From Dermacentor variabilis (lineage: Eukaryota; Arthropoda; Arachnida; Ixodida; Ixodidae): 64,000 nucleotides of DNA. Positions 1 to 12,115 of this stretch are shown here, in pieces. Below the pieces are notes generated by a model, which did not search any database, was not told the DNA's origin, and saw only the letters and a program-made list of their open reading frames with translations. The position numbers and the translations under genes were made by a program. How positions within the stretch are numbered: position 1 is the stretch's first letter; every line of letters begins with the position of its first letter. The stretch lies in assembly GCF_050947875.1 (NCBI RefSeq), contig NW_027460291.1, positions 28,767,589 to 28,831,588 of the forward strand, read 5' to 3'.

Positions 1-328
1 CTGCAAGCGCAAAAAGGCAAAACCGCCTGCGAAACAAAATCCAAACGGCCACCTGCACGTGCGCGCACCAATGCGCGAGCAGTAGTGCACCAATGCACGC
101 GGGGGAGCAAACTAGCGCTAAAACAAACCATGCAACGAAAACCGAGAGAGGGAGGCACGCAAAAAAAATTCCCTGTATCCCCACATAGTGGCACCACATG
201 ACAGAAAAGAAAAAGTTAGGAAATTGGCGCACTTTTTGAACGTACAGACGGCGCCGTAAATATACGGCATCGACCATTTTTGGACTTGTTCGCGGCACTG
301 TATATTTATGTCATTGACCGTTAAATGG
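1..328. mobile_element. Right part of a TTAA-flanked non-autonomous DNA element
   Basis: This stretch matches, with scattered differences, the stretch at about 30340-30684 in the same orientation. Both carry the same run of bases around the shared 'aaaaccgagagagggagg' block, and both end shortly after a 'tatacggcatcgacca' block. The copy ends next to TTAA at 329-332. The left end lies before the window. No coding capacity is visible. A piggyBac-like assignment rests only on the TTAA flank. Confidence 0.6.
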
Positions 329-332
329 TTAA

Positions 333-1849
333 GGGAAGTCAACTGTACATGATTTCGTGCAACAGAGTTGAGAGAAGTTTGAATTAAAATATAGGTTAAT
401 GCTCTGCAGGGCTCAGAAACAAAAACCACTGCAAAAATAAACTCGTGAAGAAATACTGCAGTGCAGATGTCAGTCGCGCTTTACTGGAGGAATTTAGCAT
501 ACCGTGTAACGCGCCCACCAACATGCCAAAACATTCATTTCTCACCTGCACACTTTTTTGGAAATTGGTCAGTTACTTATAGACTTTCTTTGAACCATAC
601 AGCACGTTCTGTCTCGCAACAACCTGCGTGAAACTGGGGGCCCAATTACACTTTTGTGATGTCTTCTGGGCTCATGTGTAGGCAAAGTTCTGAACTGTGT
701 GCGTGAACACGCATATCTGATATGGCATGCATGCCTTCCGGTGGGTAATCGGTTCAATTTTCATACATACTTTCACACTTATCATGCGCACTGGGATGGT
801 ATTCTCGGGTGATCTCGTTATAGTTTCACTTTCGCAAGACTCAGCACTGTATGTGTCGAAGCAGTTGGCTGACAGTTCCCTTAGCACTGCGCAAGATGTA
901 GCAAGTTTGGCACAGTGCCAGAAACGCTGTCAGCTGTATACGCGGATGTGTCTGAAATCTGAAATCTCGTACAAGTTGAACTGTAGCTCTGAAAATGATA
1001 GCTCAAGTAATGTCCATGGCCCCTGCTGTTGTTGCTGTGCCCTCTGCCCACGTCGCATTATGTTTCACTAGGTCATTATGGTATCCTCCCTTGCCAGAAT
1101 GGTCTTTGATGAAGGTTCTGAAAGTCCGGGTGGTGCTGGCTTTATATTCGTGTCTCCGTGCTGTTTCCTGCTTCTTCGATGAACTTCAGCTTGTCCCCGA
1201 GCGTCCGTTCTGTTTGTTTCCGCTGCTATGTGCATCACGGTTGTTCAACGCATCCCTGCGGACATACACATAGGCTATTGAGTTCTCAGTGGTGTCTCAG
1301 TGCTGTTTGCTCCGATCATGACTGATAAAGAGAAAACATGGAGGGCCCTTGCGACACAAGCAGCCATTGCCAAGAAAAATATGTTGAGGGAGAGAAAGGA
1401 GATGGCAGGGCTGAGAGAAACCGTGGAGGAGTGTGGGCAGGCAGTGAACACAAAAAATGCCAAGAGAGAGAAAGCGCAATGAGATGACGCTACACAAAGA
1501 GGGGCAAGGGGAATGAACGAGGAGAGAGCAGTGAGGGAAGGAAAAAGGAGGCTAGGTGGACTGCCAAAACCAGTCGGTGCCTTCTGCATGCAAAGGGGCA
1601 CGCTGCCAACTTGCTCTAGCTGGCTGTGGCTCTGCCCCTGCTGAAGGAAGGGATGGTGCCACGAGGCAGCTGCCAGGAGCTGGCAGTGCTTCTTACGGAT
1701 CCACCGTTGGTTTTGCAGTTTCTTACAGGTTGTGGTACGCAATGGGAATGCGCATAATCTCACCTCATATAATAGAGGTTTTCAATGCGTTGTCTCTATG
1801 GGGAGTTTGCCGAGGCTTCACTAATCCATCATAACACCGGGACATCGCA
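333..1849. other. Intronic or intergenic stretch, no gene recognised
   Basis: Short open frames occur, but none resembles a known protein or has exon-like borders. Purine-rich stretches around 1320-1560 give a lysine- and glutamate-rich frame on the + strand that I take to be chance. The right part is probably the body of the DNA element whose end is at 1881. Confidence 0.4.
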
Positions 1850-1881
1850 AAATCTGGGGACACATAACCGGAGTTCCACTG
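1815..1881. mobile_element. Right terminus of a Tigger/pogo-like element (family A)
   Basis: The reverse complement of this terminus begins 'cagtggaactccggttat' and closely matches the left terminus at 39838. TA follows at 1882-1883, the usual target of Tc1/mariner-pogo elements. I could not find the matching left end in the window. Confidence 0.55.
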
Positions 1882-1883
1882 TA

Positions 1884-2594
1884 CTGAGTTCGAGTGCTAA
1901 TCACTGCTTAAGACGGTGCATGTGATGCCATCTGACTGCGATTTCAAACATTAGGCATGGCTCACATCGCAGGCTTGCTCTCTTTTGCCTGGGCTCTTTT
2001 GCATGTTATAGTACCATACAAACTCATGGCTGTTGCTCTTTTTCACGAAGTTATGCTGGTTTCTTGCAAAACTGTTTTCATAACATACTTTTTTAACCAG
2101 TTGTGTTTTGGGAAGCTGTGGAGTTTCTTTCGGACTTGCTGGAACACAAAAACCTCATCTGCAGAAATTCTCAATATAATTGAAGTTTTTCAGCCTCATA
2201 ATTTCAGCCTCATATTAATGTTTCACTGTTGTTCAATCAGTTCATGGACCCTGCTAATTGCCAAATTAATGGAGGTTGACCATACTAACACTGCGTAAAT
2301 TAGGGAGCTTGTACATGCACAGACAGTGGCTTATGCAAAGGGATCTCAGATGCACATAACGCGCTACAGCATTCAGCAGAAGCAGGCAGAGGCAATAGAG
2401 TACTTGTGGCATGTGGTGGTTATGCATAGAAATAGCTCAATTGATTCCTGATAGGCTTGGCGGCTGTAGCTTAGCTTTCATTTATCTTCATAAAAAAAAT
2501 TGCTGGCTATTCCGACTGGCACCAGAAGTAGTGGGAGTACTTATTTATATGGAATTTTAAATAGATCAGTAGACAATTTACTTGTCTATGTGCA
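1884..2594. other. AT-rich intronic stretch, no gene seen
   Basis: No coding similarity, RNA gene or clear repeat terminus was recognised. Confidence 0.4.
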
Positions 2595-2596
2595 TA

Positions 2597-3856
2597 CAGT
2601 TGAAACCCGTAATAACGAAATCGGCGGAGAATGTGAAAAAATTTGCTTTCGCAAGAATTTCGTTGTTGCAAAAAGAGGCAGCACAGATAGGTAATGCATC
2701 GCAGAACAAAAACTTACTGTCAAAATTCCTTTGGCCTACATTGGCAAGCTTTGCTTGAGGATATAGAACTGCATTGCCAACAGTACGAAGTGCGCCACAT
2801 GCGTCGACCATCAGTGGCAGTACTGTCATGACGCAGTATTCTCGGTCAATTGCTTTCGGAGGTGCAATCACTTTTGTGAGATATTGAGTCACTCGGCACC
2901 GGAGGCAGAGCAATGGCGCATGCTGCAGCATTTCTCCAGCGCATGCCGTTGCCCATAAGTGCCGATGCGTCTGGTGCCGAGCGCAAAAGTGATCGTATCT
3001 CGTGTGCCCGTAGGCAAACGATCAAGATAACGGCCCTTTCGCAGAAATCTATGTCCGGCGCCGAATCCGCATGCGATGCCTGTCGGGTGGCACCAAAACC
3101 AGCGTTCTTGAAGCAAGGGATGCGTATTTTTGGACGATTGCTCAATCATAACCCGATGCATGACACTCCTTATGCTGCAACCGCCATCTTAAACGCCATA
3201 AATAACTCCATGGTGGCGGGACGTGGATTTCCTTGTTTTTGCTTCATTTTTCTCACCAAAGTGCACATTACGCAGTGTACTGCCGCGATCGGCAATTGTT
3301 ATTCGAAATGTGCATTCAGTTTGCATTCAGTTTTGCGTCACGCGATTGGCCTAGGCCTTGCTGAGTCATCAGCCACAGGAAACGCAAACTGAATGTGTGT
3401 TTCGAACAACAATCTACGATCTCGCCTAATAGCCGTGCAAAAACTGTCGTCATGTGTCGGTAGCTACATGCGTGCCGCTTCAAATGGGCGATCAACAAAC
3501 AAGATGGCGGCTATTCAGTGTTTCCAGCACACTGATTGCTTCCAGCGCTTGGTTGTTTTTGTGAACCAAAGTGGCAGCACCCACACAAGTGTAATGTGGT
3601 GGTACTTCAAACAATTTTAGTGCAAAACAATTACATTTGTGCACATTTTGGAGCTTGCAAGCCTTATGCGAGTAGGTAATATGCGGAGTTACGTTCCGGT
3701 AAATTTCATTGATGCGGGATTGCAGTACAGCAACATTTCGTTGCTGGGAGGTACGAAATGCATTGAATTCTATGGGCGTTCACCGGGGATACGAAAATGT
3801 TTCATTGTCGCGAGAATTATGTTGTTACGGGATTTCGTTATTGCAGGTTTCGACTG
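2597..3856. mobile_element. Non-autonomous Tigger/pogo-like element with TA target duplication
   Basis: The left end reads 'cagttgaaacccgtaata' and the right end, reverse-complemented, reads 'cagtcgaaacctgcaata', giving terminal inverted repeats of about 25 bp. TA flanks both sides (2595-2596 and 3857-3858). The 1.26-kb interior has no transposase frame that I recognise, so it would depend on an enzyme made elsewhere. Confidence 0.75.
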
Positions 3857-3950
3857 TACTACCATTATTGGAATAGCGGGGAGTAGTGATGGTGGCGCCA
3901 TCTTGTGATGCTTTGTTTCACCATTGATGAAATATGAGCTACTTAGTTGT

Positions 3951-5954
3951 CAGGGTGTCTACCCACCGGGAAAACCGGGAATTCTCAGGGATATTGAGTA
4001 GTCTGGAAAAACTCAGGGAAAACTCAGGGAATTTGTGCCTCTATCAGGGAAAATTAGCGGTAATTTTCTTGAAAGGTTCGAAAGCCGTGGTAATGCTGGC
4101 TCGAGTAATAGACAGGAATTATAATGAATCGTCTTTCACGCCCTGTCGTCGGCTGGAGGAGTTTCCAGTGTACAGTCAACGACCGACTTTCCGGATGTCC
4201 GATAATTTGGACGGCTTCGCGGCACCACCACGTAACCCATAGAGTCAACGTATCAGAACGTGTGAAATTTCGGACGCAAGAACTCTTCGCCGTCCGATTT
4301 TCCGGACGTTTTGCTGTGACCACGGGTCCGAAATGGCAATAATCAAAGGTACCACCGCTGCCGTTTTGGTTACTTCGCCACCTCGAACCGGCACTCTCGC
4401 ACGTAGATCCGCTGGCAGCCGTTGCCACCACTGCGGCAACGCTAGGCCTAGCTGCTTCGACGTTCGCTATGAAGCTTCTTGCCGTTGGATGCCGAGTTTT
4501 TTATTGAAAGAAATAGCTGCTGTCAGCAATGGCACGGACTCCGAGTTTGTGGTCCTCGTGATTGGCTTAGGAAATTAGAAAACACGGTGCGTTGCATAAT
4601 GCCGGTTCCCGAAAGTCAGCTTCGCCTCTGTACAGAAATGTTACATGGTGAAGCATACGCAGAAGTATTGTGTAGTATAGTGTCGCCCCCAGCCAGATCT
4701 CCGTGTTATCATACATTTATGTTTCGTAGTAGTCTAACTAGATGGCGCACCCCCCTTCTGTCATGTGACGAGCTTGGACCAATCTGGAGGTGTCATCTGG
4801 CGTGTGAAGTACTTTTTGGTAATAAACGTCCGCGAGACGGCTCAGTCCTAGTTCGGTTTTCATCAGGAGCAGTTAGCTCCGAGTCTCCCTCACTGCCTTG
4901 GCGCTTGCCGCGCGTTCGGTAGGCGCGGGCCCCCACTTGCCTGCCGCTGCCGACTCAACATATTGCAGTGAAGCATAACAAGCGTGGGAAGGGGCTATTG
5001 GCACAGAACACAGTATGCATTCCTTAATTATACATGCGTGCACCCTGTATTTCCTGTCCTAGTACGAGCGCCGATATGCCTAATATGTGTACCGACAGGC
5101 CTTCAGAGCGTTTTCGAACGTGCCTGTCGCGGTTTGAGCCCCTAAGGGCAGTAAATGACACGCATTTATTTTTTTCCAACTGGCCGATTTTTCGAACGTT
5201 TTCCTGACCCCTAGGGAGTTCTAAAAATCGGTCATGGACTGTGCAACTGGCCAAGATGCTTCAAATGGTCCTTGGGTTGAACGAGTGGCAGAAGGAGGAC
5301 AAGAACAGAAATGATGTATGCATTGAGGAATAAATGGGAAAGGAAGCTTGCTGCCGCCGGTTTGAAGAAGTTTGAGCTCAAAAAACAAAATTTTGGCTGA
5401 TGCCGAGATGCAGGTGCCCCTCATCCAAACCAAAATAAACTCTTTAAAGCAGTGAAACACAACACTGAGGCGTCGTGCGCGGGCTGAGAGTATGTCAGGA
5501 CAGCTGAGCTTGACTTCCAAGCTCTTGAGAGAGAATGCTAATTGTGACAATTTTCGGTCCTTATATCACTGAGCTTGGTATCAGTTGATAGAAATAGCTC
5601 ACATTCCAAAATATTTGGTTCTGTATGCATCTCCTTTTTATTTGTATTTGAGGATGTCTGACCCGATTTGCAATTTTTGAAGACATTTTATTTGCTGTGC
5701 ATTTTACTAACCCCTTCTTTCTATTCTCTATTTGAATAACATAAACACTCCTCCTTAATATTCAAACTGGATTAAGTCATTTGTTAAAATTTTTTTCATA
5801 TGCTTACTAGAGTGTGACAGCGTCGGGTGACGTGGCTTCAGCTCGTCTTGACATAAAACATAGTTTGCGTCACTCAGGGAATTTTGCAAGGGCACTCAGG
5901 GAAAAACCTGGAAAGCTCAGGGAATTTGGAAATGTCAACTTGGTAGACACCCTG
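3951..5954. mobile_element. Non-autonomous DNA element with CAGGGTGTCTACC ends
   Basis: The left end is 'cagggtgtctaccca' and the right end is 'ggtagacaccctg', an inverted pair. The subterminal regions on both sides repeat the word 'ctcagggaa' several times. The five bases before the element and the five after it are both 'gttgt', a likely 5-bp target duplication. No transposase is visible. Another element (4173-5241) sits inside it. Superfamily not determined. Confidence 0.7.
4173..5241. mobile_element. Tigger/pogo-like non-autonomous element nested in the preceding one
   Basis: The left end is 'cagtcaacgaccgacttt' and the reverse-complemented right end is 'cagtccatgaccgattt'. TA precedes the left end (4171-4172); the right flank is TG, so the duplication has decayed or the end is slightly off. 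No transposase recognised. Confidence 0.6.
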
Positions 5955-6569
5955 GTTGTTAGCATAATGGCATTGTCTGCAACATGATCATTAATGTATA
6001 GACACTCTTTTCTTTAAACAAGTACAGTCGTGCAACACAAAAATTTTTTCTAGCGTGTTGTAGTTGAAAGAAGTGCAACAAGAAGATGGCACCAGCACTG
6101 CTGCTGCTGTCCATGTTTGCTGTGTCGCAGTATAGCATGAACGGTGACACTATATTAACAGGCTAATACTCTCTATTTGGTTTTACCGCACTGTAATAAT
6201 GTAATTAAACGCAACAAGTAGATTTTAAAGGAGAATACCCAATACGCACAATTACACGAGGGTGTGATGTCTGGCCGCTACTCATTTGGTCACTAAAGGT
6301 GGCAAGAACTGTGATCTAATCACACAAGCCAAAATACATCAATGTAACACGAACTGGAGATACTGGAAACGAAAGTACTTGTGTTATTAGGCATAAATAG
6401 GTGTGTTTAATTACATGAGAAGGGTACATGTTGCAATTTGCCCAAGCCTTTAGCTGTCTGTGTAAATATGAGAGTTGATTAAAGGGCACAAATACAAACA
6501 TTGTGCTGCCCTCCTTGTATCTTGCACCGAGAGCACGCTGACCCTTGCCTGTCCAAACCCCCACTGCAG
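5955..6569. other. Intron sequence upstream of the first visible DARS2 exon
   Basis: No repeat terminus or coding similarity was seen. The stretch ends in a pyrimidine-containing acceptor, 'cccccactgcag', at 6558-6569. The preceding DARS2 exon, which should end near the conserved S-L-P-Q-S-P-Q stretch of the family, was not found in the window. Confidence 0.5.
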
Positions 6570-6674
6570 TTCAAGCAGCTGCTGATGGTGGGTGGCCTGG
6601 ACCGGTACTTCCAGGTCGCTCGCTGCTACCGCGATGAAGGAGCACGTCCTGACCGCCAGCCGGAGTTCACGCAG
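6570..6674 (+). CDS. DARS2: DARS2 exon: mitochondrial aspartyl-tRNA synthetase, motif 2 region
   Basis: The exon encodes 35 codons that begin [14 protein letters not shown] and end [10 protein letters not shown]. This is class II aminoacyl-tRNA synthetase motif 2, which binds ATP and the tRNA acceptor end. The R-D-E-G and P-E-F-T-Q signatures are those of the bacterial/mitochondrial AspRS type, not the cytosolic one. It is flanked by an AG acceptor at 6568-6569 and a GT donor at 6675-6676, phase 0 at both ends. The enzyme charges mitochondrial tRNA-Asp in the matrix. The protein's start, targeting peptide and anticodon-binding domain lie upstream of the window. Confidence 0.93.
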
Positions 6675-7404
6675 GTCAGAGCTCACTTTCTATGTGCTTT
6701 CCGTCCCTTTGTTGGAATCTTGAGCAATCCACTGCTTCTGCAGGGTACAGAAAAAAAAAAAAGACTGGTGAAATTGTTAGGCTTCTTATTGTCACATGGT
6801 GTAGGAATGACAATTGAATAAAAAAAGACACTTTAATAATTATTGGCCATTATTGTGCCTACAAAAAAAAAAAAAGAAACTCAACAGCAATGATCGTGAA
6901 CTGCTGTCAAGCACAGTAGCTGTTGGCTAATTGGCACTTAAAGTAGCTCTTGGCATGCCACTACTTCTGCACGACGTAGAAGTTTCTCGGTGACCCATGT
7001 ATAATACAGCAAATCTTCATGAATGAGCTGGAATTTTTTCGTGAAATATGCTCCCAGATAGAGCAATAACGTGCAGTTTTCATAACACACTGGTCACAAC
7101 ACAATGATGGGCACAGGTAATGCAAGAACTCTTACTTTGAAACATAAAATGATAATGTATCAGTGGCAATAACGAAACAAATTAAGCCAGCACATCATGC
7201 AGCAGTGTTAACTCACAAATATTGACAATTCTTGTCACGCATCGCATAGCAGGGGACTCCACTCTGACAGACTTGAAGCCGTGAAGTAGCCTACATTCAT
7301 TTATTTATTAACCAGCTAGATGCTCCTAAGATCACATACTATGAGATTCTGCCGTGGCTATGAGCAGCACTGGCTAATACTGCTGGCACACAGGCATCCG
7401 TATC
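6675..7404. other. DARS2 intron, no element recognised
   Basis: It contains A-runs near 6750 and 6860 but no coding similarity and no clear repeat terminus. Confidence 0.4.
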
Positions 7405-7634
7405 TGCCATGGTGGCTTAGCAGCTGTGGTGTTTTCGCTGCTAAACACGAGGTCAAGGGATCGAATCCTGGCTGTGGTGGCTGCATTTCCATTGGGGCAG
7501 AATGCAAAAATGCCCATATCCTGTGTATTGGACGCACATTAAAGATCCCCTGGTGAACAAAATTAATCCGGAGTCTCCCACTACGGTGTGCCTCATAATC
7601 AAGTCCTGATTTTGGCACGTAAAACACCAGAATT
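7405..7634 (+). mobile_element. Ruka-type tRNA-derived SINE
   Basis: The 5' half is tRNA-like, with an A-box-like 'tggcttagcagctg' and a B-box 'ggatcgaatcc' at about 7458-7468 for RNA polymerase III. The 3' half has the blocks 'cacattaaagatcccctgg', 'aaaattaatccggagtc' and 'cacgtaaaacaccagaatt'. These match the other copies in the window and, from memory, the tick SINE family Ruka, which descends from tRNA-Ser. It does not encode protein and would be mobilised by a LINE reverse transcriptase. Confidence 0.85.
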
Positions 7635-9377
7635 CACACAAGCACCCATAAACTTAGTTTAACTCCTTCACCATTACCTCAAAGGGAGATGCACTTGATG
7701 CTACATGGTTGCCCTTCCAGGATGTTCAATAGAGCTTTAGGTACAGGGAGTTCAAGGATCTTCCTTGACAGCAGAGGGAATTACTCTCGTTCCCATGGTG
7801 CTTGAGGTACAACTGAAAAAAAAAAAATTTTTTCTGCATTAAACATACCATTAATCATGAATACAACAATTGAGGTTGCATAACACAGTAGACTTGTGTT
7901 AATTTGACTGCAGATAATTCCATTTGTCGGTTAATTCAATCCTGACTGAAGGTCCCATCCGGCACCCATACATTTCTATGGGCTCAAACTTTCGTTATGA
8001 AGCACATGAAGCCTATTTGGAGATGAGTCGTTGAAACTAACAGCTCATCAGCCTAAAACAGTAAAGTTTTGTCATTGCTAAATAGTAAGTGAACAGAGAT
8101 GAGTCTGCAGCCAAACACAAAATGCAAATTGAATGCCAAATTCAAAGCCAAATTTGCAGCAATACTCGGAAATAATTCCAACACGAAAATTCTATAAGCA
8201 CCCCATTTAATACTGTTGAATCTCAATATAAAATTATTGAATGTAAAATTTTGTTGGTCATACTTTATTTCAAGGGAATATTCTCCTGCTATGACGAAAT
8301 TGAAAGTGCTGGATCCAACACAGTACCAGTTATAAGGAAGTAAAGTTTTTTTTTTTGCACATGGCTCAAAATATATATTCTCGTAGAAAAAATGTCAAAT
8401 ACAGGCACCAATCGATTTATTATATGCCTGACTTTTTGGACCTGCATGATTCCTGCGGCATTGCCTCTAGTACCAATGTATAACAGCAATAACTGAAACT
8501 TCATATGTCGCAGTGCTTTTCATGCATGAACCACGTGTGAATGTGCAATTATGGTGCCCGTGAACAATGTTGCCACCATATCAACTGGCATGGAACAAAA
8601 CGACTCGCGTTGCTTAGGCCCAGCAGCCTAAGCAGTGCGGGAGGCCATGTCATGGGGACAAGTCATTGTGGGAATCTCACAGCCAACATCTTCGTTCTTG
8701 TAGCCTTATCGGCAATCGAGTGTAAGATCAGACGCACGGGCTATAGACTGAAGGCCATAGTAGTGGAGTAGGGATCTATGCGTGTTCCCCTCCATGTCCA
8801 AAAAGGCTGTCGGCAGCATCCCTGTTGGCATCCTCAGCTTGGCTTGGTTAGACCATAGTTGGCAAGCCAACATGCCGATCCCGCACAATAACACCTCTCG
8901 CATGGTTGCGTATTCACGTTGGTGCAGAGTGCTTTTATGTAATTTATTGTTGTTTGCGTGCCTCATATCAGCACAGCAAGATATTCACGGGTCATTAAAA
9001 TTTGCGGGAGACCCTTTGCTGGCCTGTCGAAGGCATGCTGCTTTTGTTTTATTCGCATAGCCCTGATCACAAAATTTTTCTTGTGCTACATGCATGTATG
9101 CTTATAGTTAATACGAAATATTACGAAGGTATTTTCGTGGCCAATGTGACTTCATTGTAATGAGCTTCTTTTTTGGGTTGTTTAAATTTGACATTTTGGT
9201 GCCAATTTCCCTTTTAACAATAGTGGTGCTGCAAGCGTAAGATGTAACGTGACTCCAGAACCACATTCTAAAATTTGCCATTCTTGCTTGCACCAACTAT
9301 GATATAGGCAAAGGTCATTGGGGCCTCCCAAACTCTGGGGCCTCTATTTTAAAACTGTCTATTGTGTTTCTCTGCAG
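7635..9377. other. DARS2 intron with a partial DNA-element end near 7886
   Basis: At 7886 a sequence starting 'cagtagacttgtg' resembles the left end at 11388, followed by the shared words 'cggttaattc' and 'cacccatacatttctatg'. A right end was not found. The rest has no gene. The intron ends in 'ctctgcag' at 9370-9377. Confidence 0.45.
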
Positions 9378-9602
9378 CTGGACCTGGAGATGTCGTTTGC
9401 CACTGCAGATGACATCATGCAGCTAACAGAAGCTTTGCTTGCAGCCTCTTGGCTTCAACTACCTGTGTCAGCAACCCGAAAGCATCAGCTGGATCGAGAT
9501 TGCAACCCCTGCCTGCAAACACCCTTTCCTAGTATGACATATGCCGAGGCTATGCAGCGGTACGGCACTGAAAAGCCTGACCTGCGCCTGAATGACATGC
9601 TG
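9378..9602 (+). CDS. DARS2: DARS2 exon: core strand and start of GAD insertion domain
   Basis: The exon encodes 75 codons in phase 0. It starts L-D-L-E-M-S-F, which directly continues the P-E-F-T-Q of the previous exon as in all bacterial-type AspRS. Further on, P-F-P-S-M-T-Y-A-E-A-M and Y-G-T-E-K-P-D-L-R are strongly conserved family signatures that precede the insertion domain. Between A-S-W and P-F-P it has about 23 residues where human DARS2, as I recall it, has about nine, so a lineage-specific loop is likely. Splice sites are AG at 9376-9377 and 'gtgagt' at 9603-9608. Confidence 0.93.
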
Positions 9603-10034
9603 GTGAGTCTTGCAGTGTATGTGAAGTGGGGATATAGGATAAGCATCGTGTGCTGGTTGCAGTGAAATTGGTTTGGCATGCTTGCTACCACCTGATACTA
9701 TCGTGACTACCAAGTGTCCCAGATTAGGCATGAAGTTTAAGGACTTTAACCATTTTGTACAGTTTTGCAGCTGAGGAAAGTAACTCCTGGAAATATGAGT
9801 TTAAAATGCTCGCACATACAGCACCATTGAACTGGCCACATATGCATAAACAACAAAAATAAAAAAGTGAGAATAGCTGGATGGAATCGACATCTTTTGT
9901 ATTATCATAGTCATAATGGGATTCTAGTGCTGCCATTTCAGCCATGCAGCCGAGGGAATTTCGAAATTGCAATCCTGTCACTGCTGCATTATATTGGGTC
10001 TCGTCAAGTGCTATGATGCTGTTAGATGTCTAAA
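9603..10034. other. DARS2 intron start, no element recognised
   Basis: It opens with the strong donor 'gtgagt'. No coding similarity or repeat terminus was seen before the element at about 10035. Confidence 0.4.
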
Positions 10035-11062
10035 TACTGTATTTACTCAATTCTAACGTGCACCAGTTTTTCGCGACCAAAAAAAAAGAAAAAAAAATGC
10101 TCTCGATTGTAATGCGCACCTGTTTGCCATGACCTAAAAAAAGAAAACTCCTTTACAGTACTGCACACCTCATTCTTTCATACATGAATACAACTTTCTC
10201 TCATTTGGAAAAAACAAAGAGTTACTTCCAATGCACTAAAGTTGCGATAAATAAAAAAAAGTCGCAGTTTCGCCCAAAAGGCAAAGCATTGACTACGATA
10301 GCAATAGTAGACAGCTATACGAAAATTAAGGATAGTAGTTTTATCGGCTGTATAAACTTTTAAACATTCGCTTACTAGCTAATTAACAAGCATGGTGTCA
10401 TGAGCGCACGAGCAAACATGAACACGTCTCACTCAATGACTGCAGAAACTCTTTATCAAAACACTAGAGCGAGGAAGTACGGTAGCAGGAGAGAGGGAAT
10501 TGACTTTTGTGCGGCCTCTCATTTCGAGGTGAACTAAGCAACGAGAACACAGCGCGGTGCACCTAGATACGCAGACTTGTCTCCATCGCAGATTGCTTTC
10601 AAGATAAGGGCTGCGCCGTACGTAGCAGCCGCCGGTGTAGAGCGCCTCTCCTGTTTGCGCCAGTGCTGCACGCAAGTTTCGGGAACTCCGAACACCCGTG
10701 ATGCGGCCCAATTTCTGTCTGTCTCCGCACACGTGATCGCTTTCCTTTTAATTGCGGCATCGTGATGAACTCTGCATGTCTTTGCAGTCAGCACTTCCAT
10801 GCTGACGGAGCAAATGCAGAAAATGGGAAGACGGATGGTGCACTAACCTAAGCCAAAGGAAGCACCACCTAAGCACCTGTACTGCAGCACACGGAGAAAG
10901 CTACGGCATCTAGACTCGAAGCACGTAGAAGGCGGCGATTTTGAAGTGCCGATGGTGGTATGGTAACGCAGATGTAGGGTCGTACTCGATTCTAACGTGC
11001 ACACAATTTTTGGACCCGCTTTATGGAAAAAAAAGTGTGCGTTAGATTCGAATAAATACGAT
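10035..11062 (-). mobile_element. Tigger/pogo-like element (family B), decayed
   Basis: The terminal regions 'gtatttactcaattctaacg' and, reverse-complemented from the right end, 'cgtatttattcgaatctaac' are inverted repeats. The minus strand at 10800-10640 encodes a decayed helix-turn-helix of the CENP-B/pogo type, with K-R-K-A-I-T-C-A-E then R-V-F-G-V-P-E and W-R-K-Q. A second copy in the opposite orientation is at 52614-53580. The catalytic domain is absent. Confidence 0.65.
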
Positions 11063-11387
11063 ATATGGCCTTCGACACCTCCACTGTTGTGCAAAGCTCA
11101 TGGTAGCCATGCCCAATCTCAGATGCCTAATCTGAGAGATCATGCCTAACCTCAGATACCATACCATGCATTGAAGCACCTAGTTAGATGTAGTTTAGCA
11201 CCTTTCACACTAGTGCTGCATTAAGTATGGTGGCAATGCAGTGTAATGACGGCCACATGATGGCATGATAATTTCTTGCTTCATTGTTTATGCTGTTCAC
11301 AATTATTTATGTAATTATGATCATTATATGTGATGGTATTTGTACACAAGAAAGGTACACTGTGATAAACATTCAATGAAAGCACTA

Positions 11388-12115
11388 CAGTAGACTTCCC
11401 TTAAAGGGCCCTGAACCACTTTTTATCGAAGTGGAGAAAGACATTTGAAGTGAAGACAGGCTATTTCAGAACCACTTTGCCGCAAAAAGTACTTCAATGC
11501 TTTCAGCAGAAGCGGAGTTATCGGCAATCAAACATGGCCTCAGCTGTGCTCCCCTTCCTCCTCCAATGCCTTGCACTGCGAAGGCTACGATGGAGATGTC
11601 ACCGTGGCGCACAGTTCAAATTTCCGATTTGGTGCCTATGCCGTGCTAAACGTAAGCCAAACGCAGCTGTCCTCAGAGAGCCGCAGTGCGCTTAGCCACT
11701 GAACTCGTGGCGGCACCTCGGGGCGGCTGCGGTGTAGCCGAGCGCAGCGACCGATAGCAGCCACGTATTGGAGTGTGCTTTATGACGAAATAAAGCACAC
11801 AGAAGAGAGCAAGGATCATGGGGTTTTTGAAATGAGAGCGTTTGAGAAAAAGGTGACTTCGCGCTCAACTTGCGAGCTCCTTGAGCTGCGTAGGACAGCA
11901 GAACTTCGCTGAGATGTTCACAACAGCTTATGCTACCCGCGAAATATGTTATTTCACCAAGCCCGAGGGGTGGTTCAGGGCCCCTTCAATTTGACTCTGG
12001 TTAATTAGATTTTTCGGTTGATTCGGTCCCGACCTGTGGTTCCAGCCGGCGCCCATACATTTGTATGTGCCCAAACTTTCGTTATTTAGAGCCTAAAATT
12101 TGCCTTCGCTGGATA
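11388..12115. mobile_element. Tigger-like non-autonomous element, split by a nested element
   Basis: The left end 'cagtagacttccc' follows TA at 11386-11387. The sequence resumes after the nested element at 11990 with blocks shared with 7900-7985 ('cggttgattc', 'cgcccatacatttgtatg', 'caaactttcgtt'). The right end is not defined, so the end given is approximate. Confidence 0.45.
11405..11985. mobile_element. TTAA-type non-autonomous element with AGGGCCCTGAACCAC ends
   Basis: The left end 'agggccctgaaccac' and right end 'gtggttcagggcccc' form an inverted pair. It is flanked by TTAA at 11401-11404 and TCAA at 11986-11989, as expected for a slightly decayed TTAA duplication of piggyBac type. Removing it rejoins the host element around it. 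No transposase is present. Confidence 0.7.

Noticed and set aside
1300..1482. Lysine- and glutamate-rich frame resembling a coiled coil
   Set aside because: It comes from a purine-rich stretch, has no family similarity, and no splice sites link it to DARS2.
7405..7480. tRNA-Ser gene
   Set aside because: It is the head of a Ruka-type SINE with a conserved body downstream, repeated elsewhere in the window.
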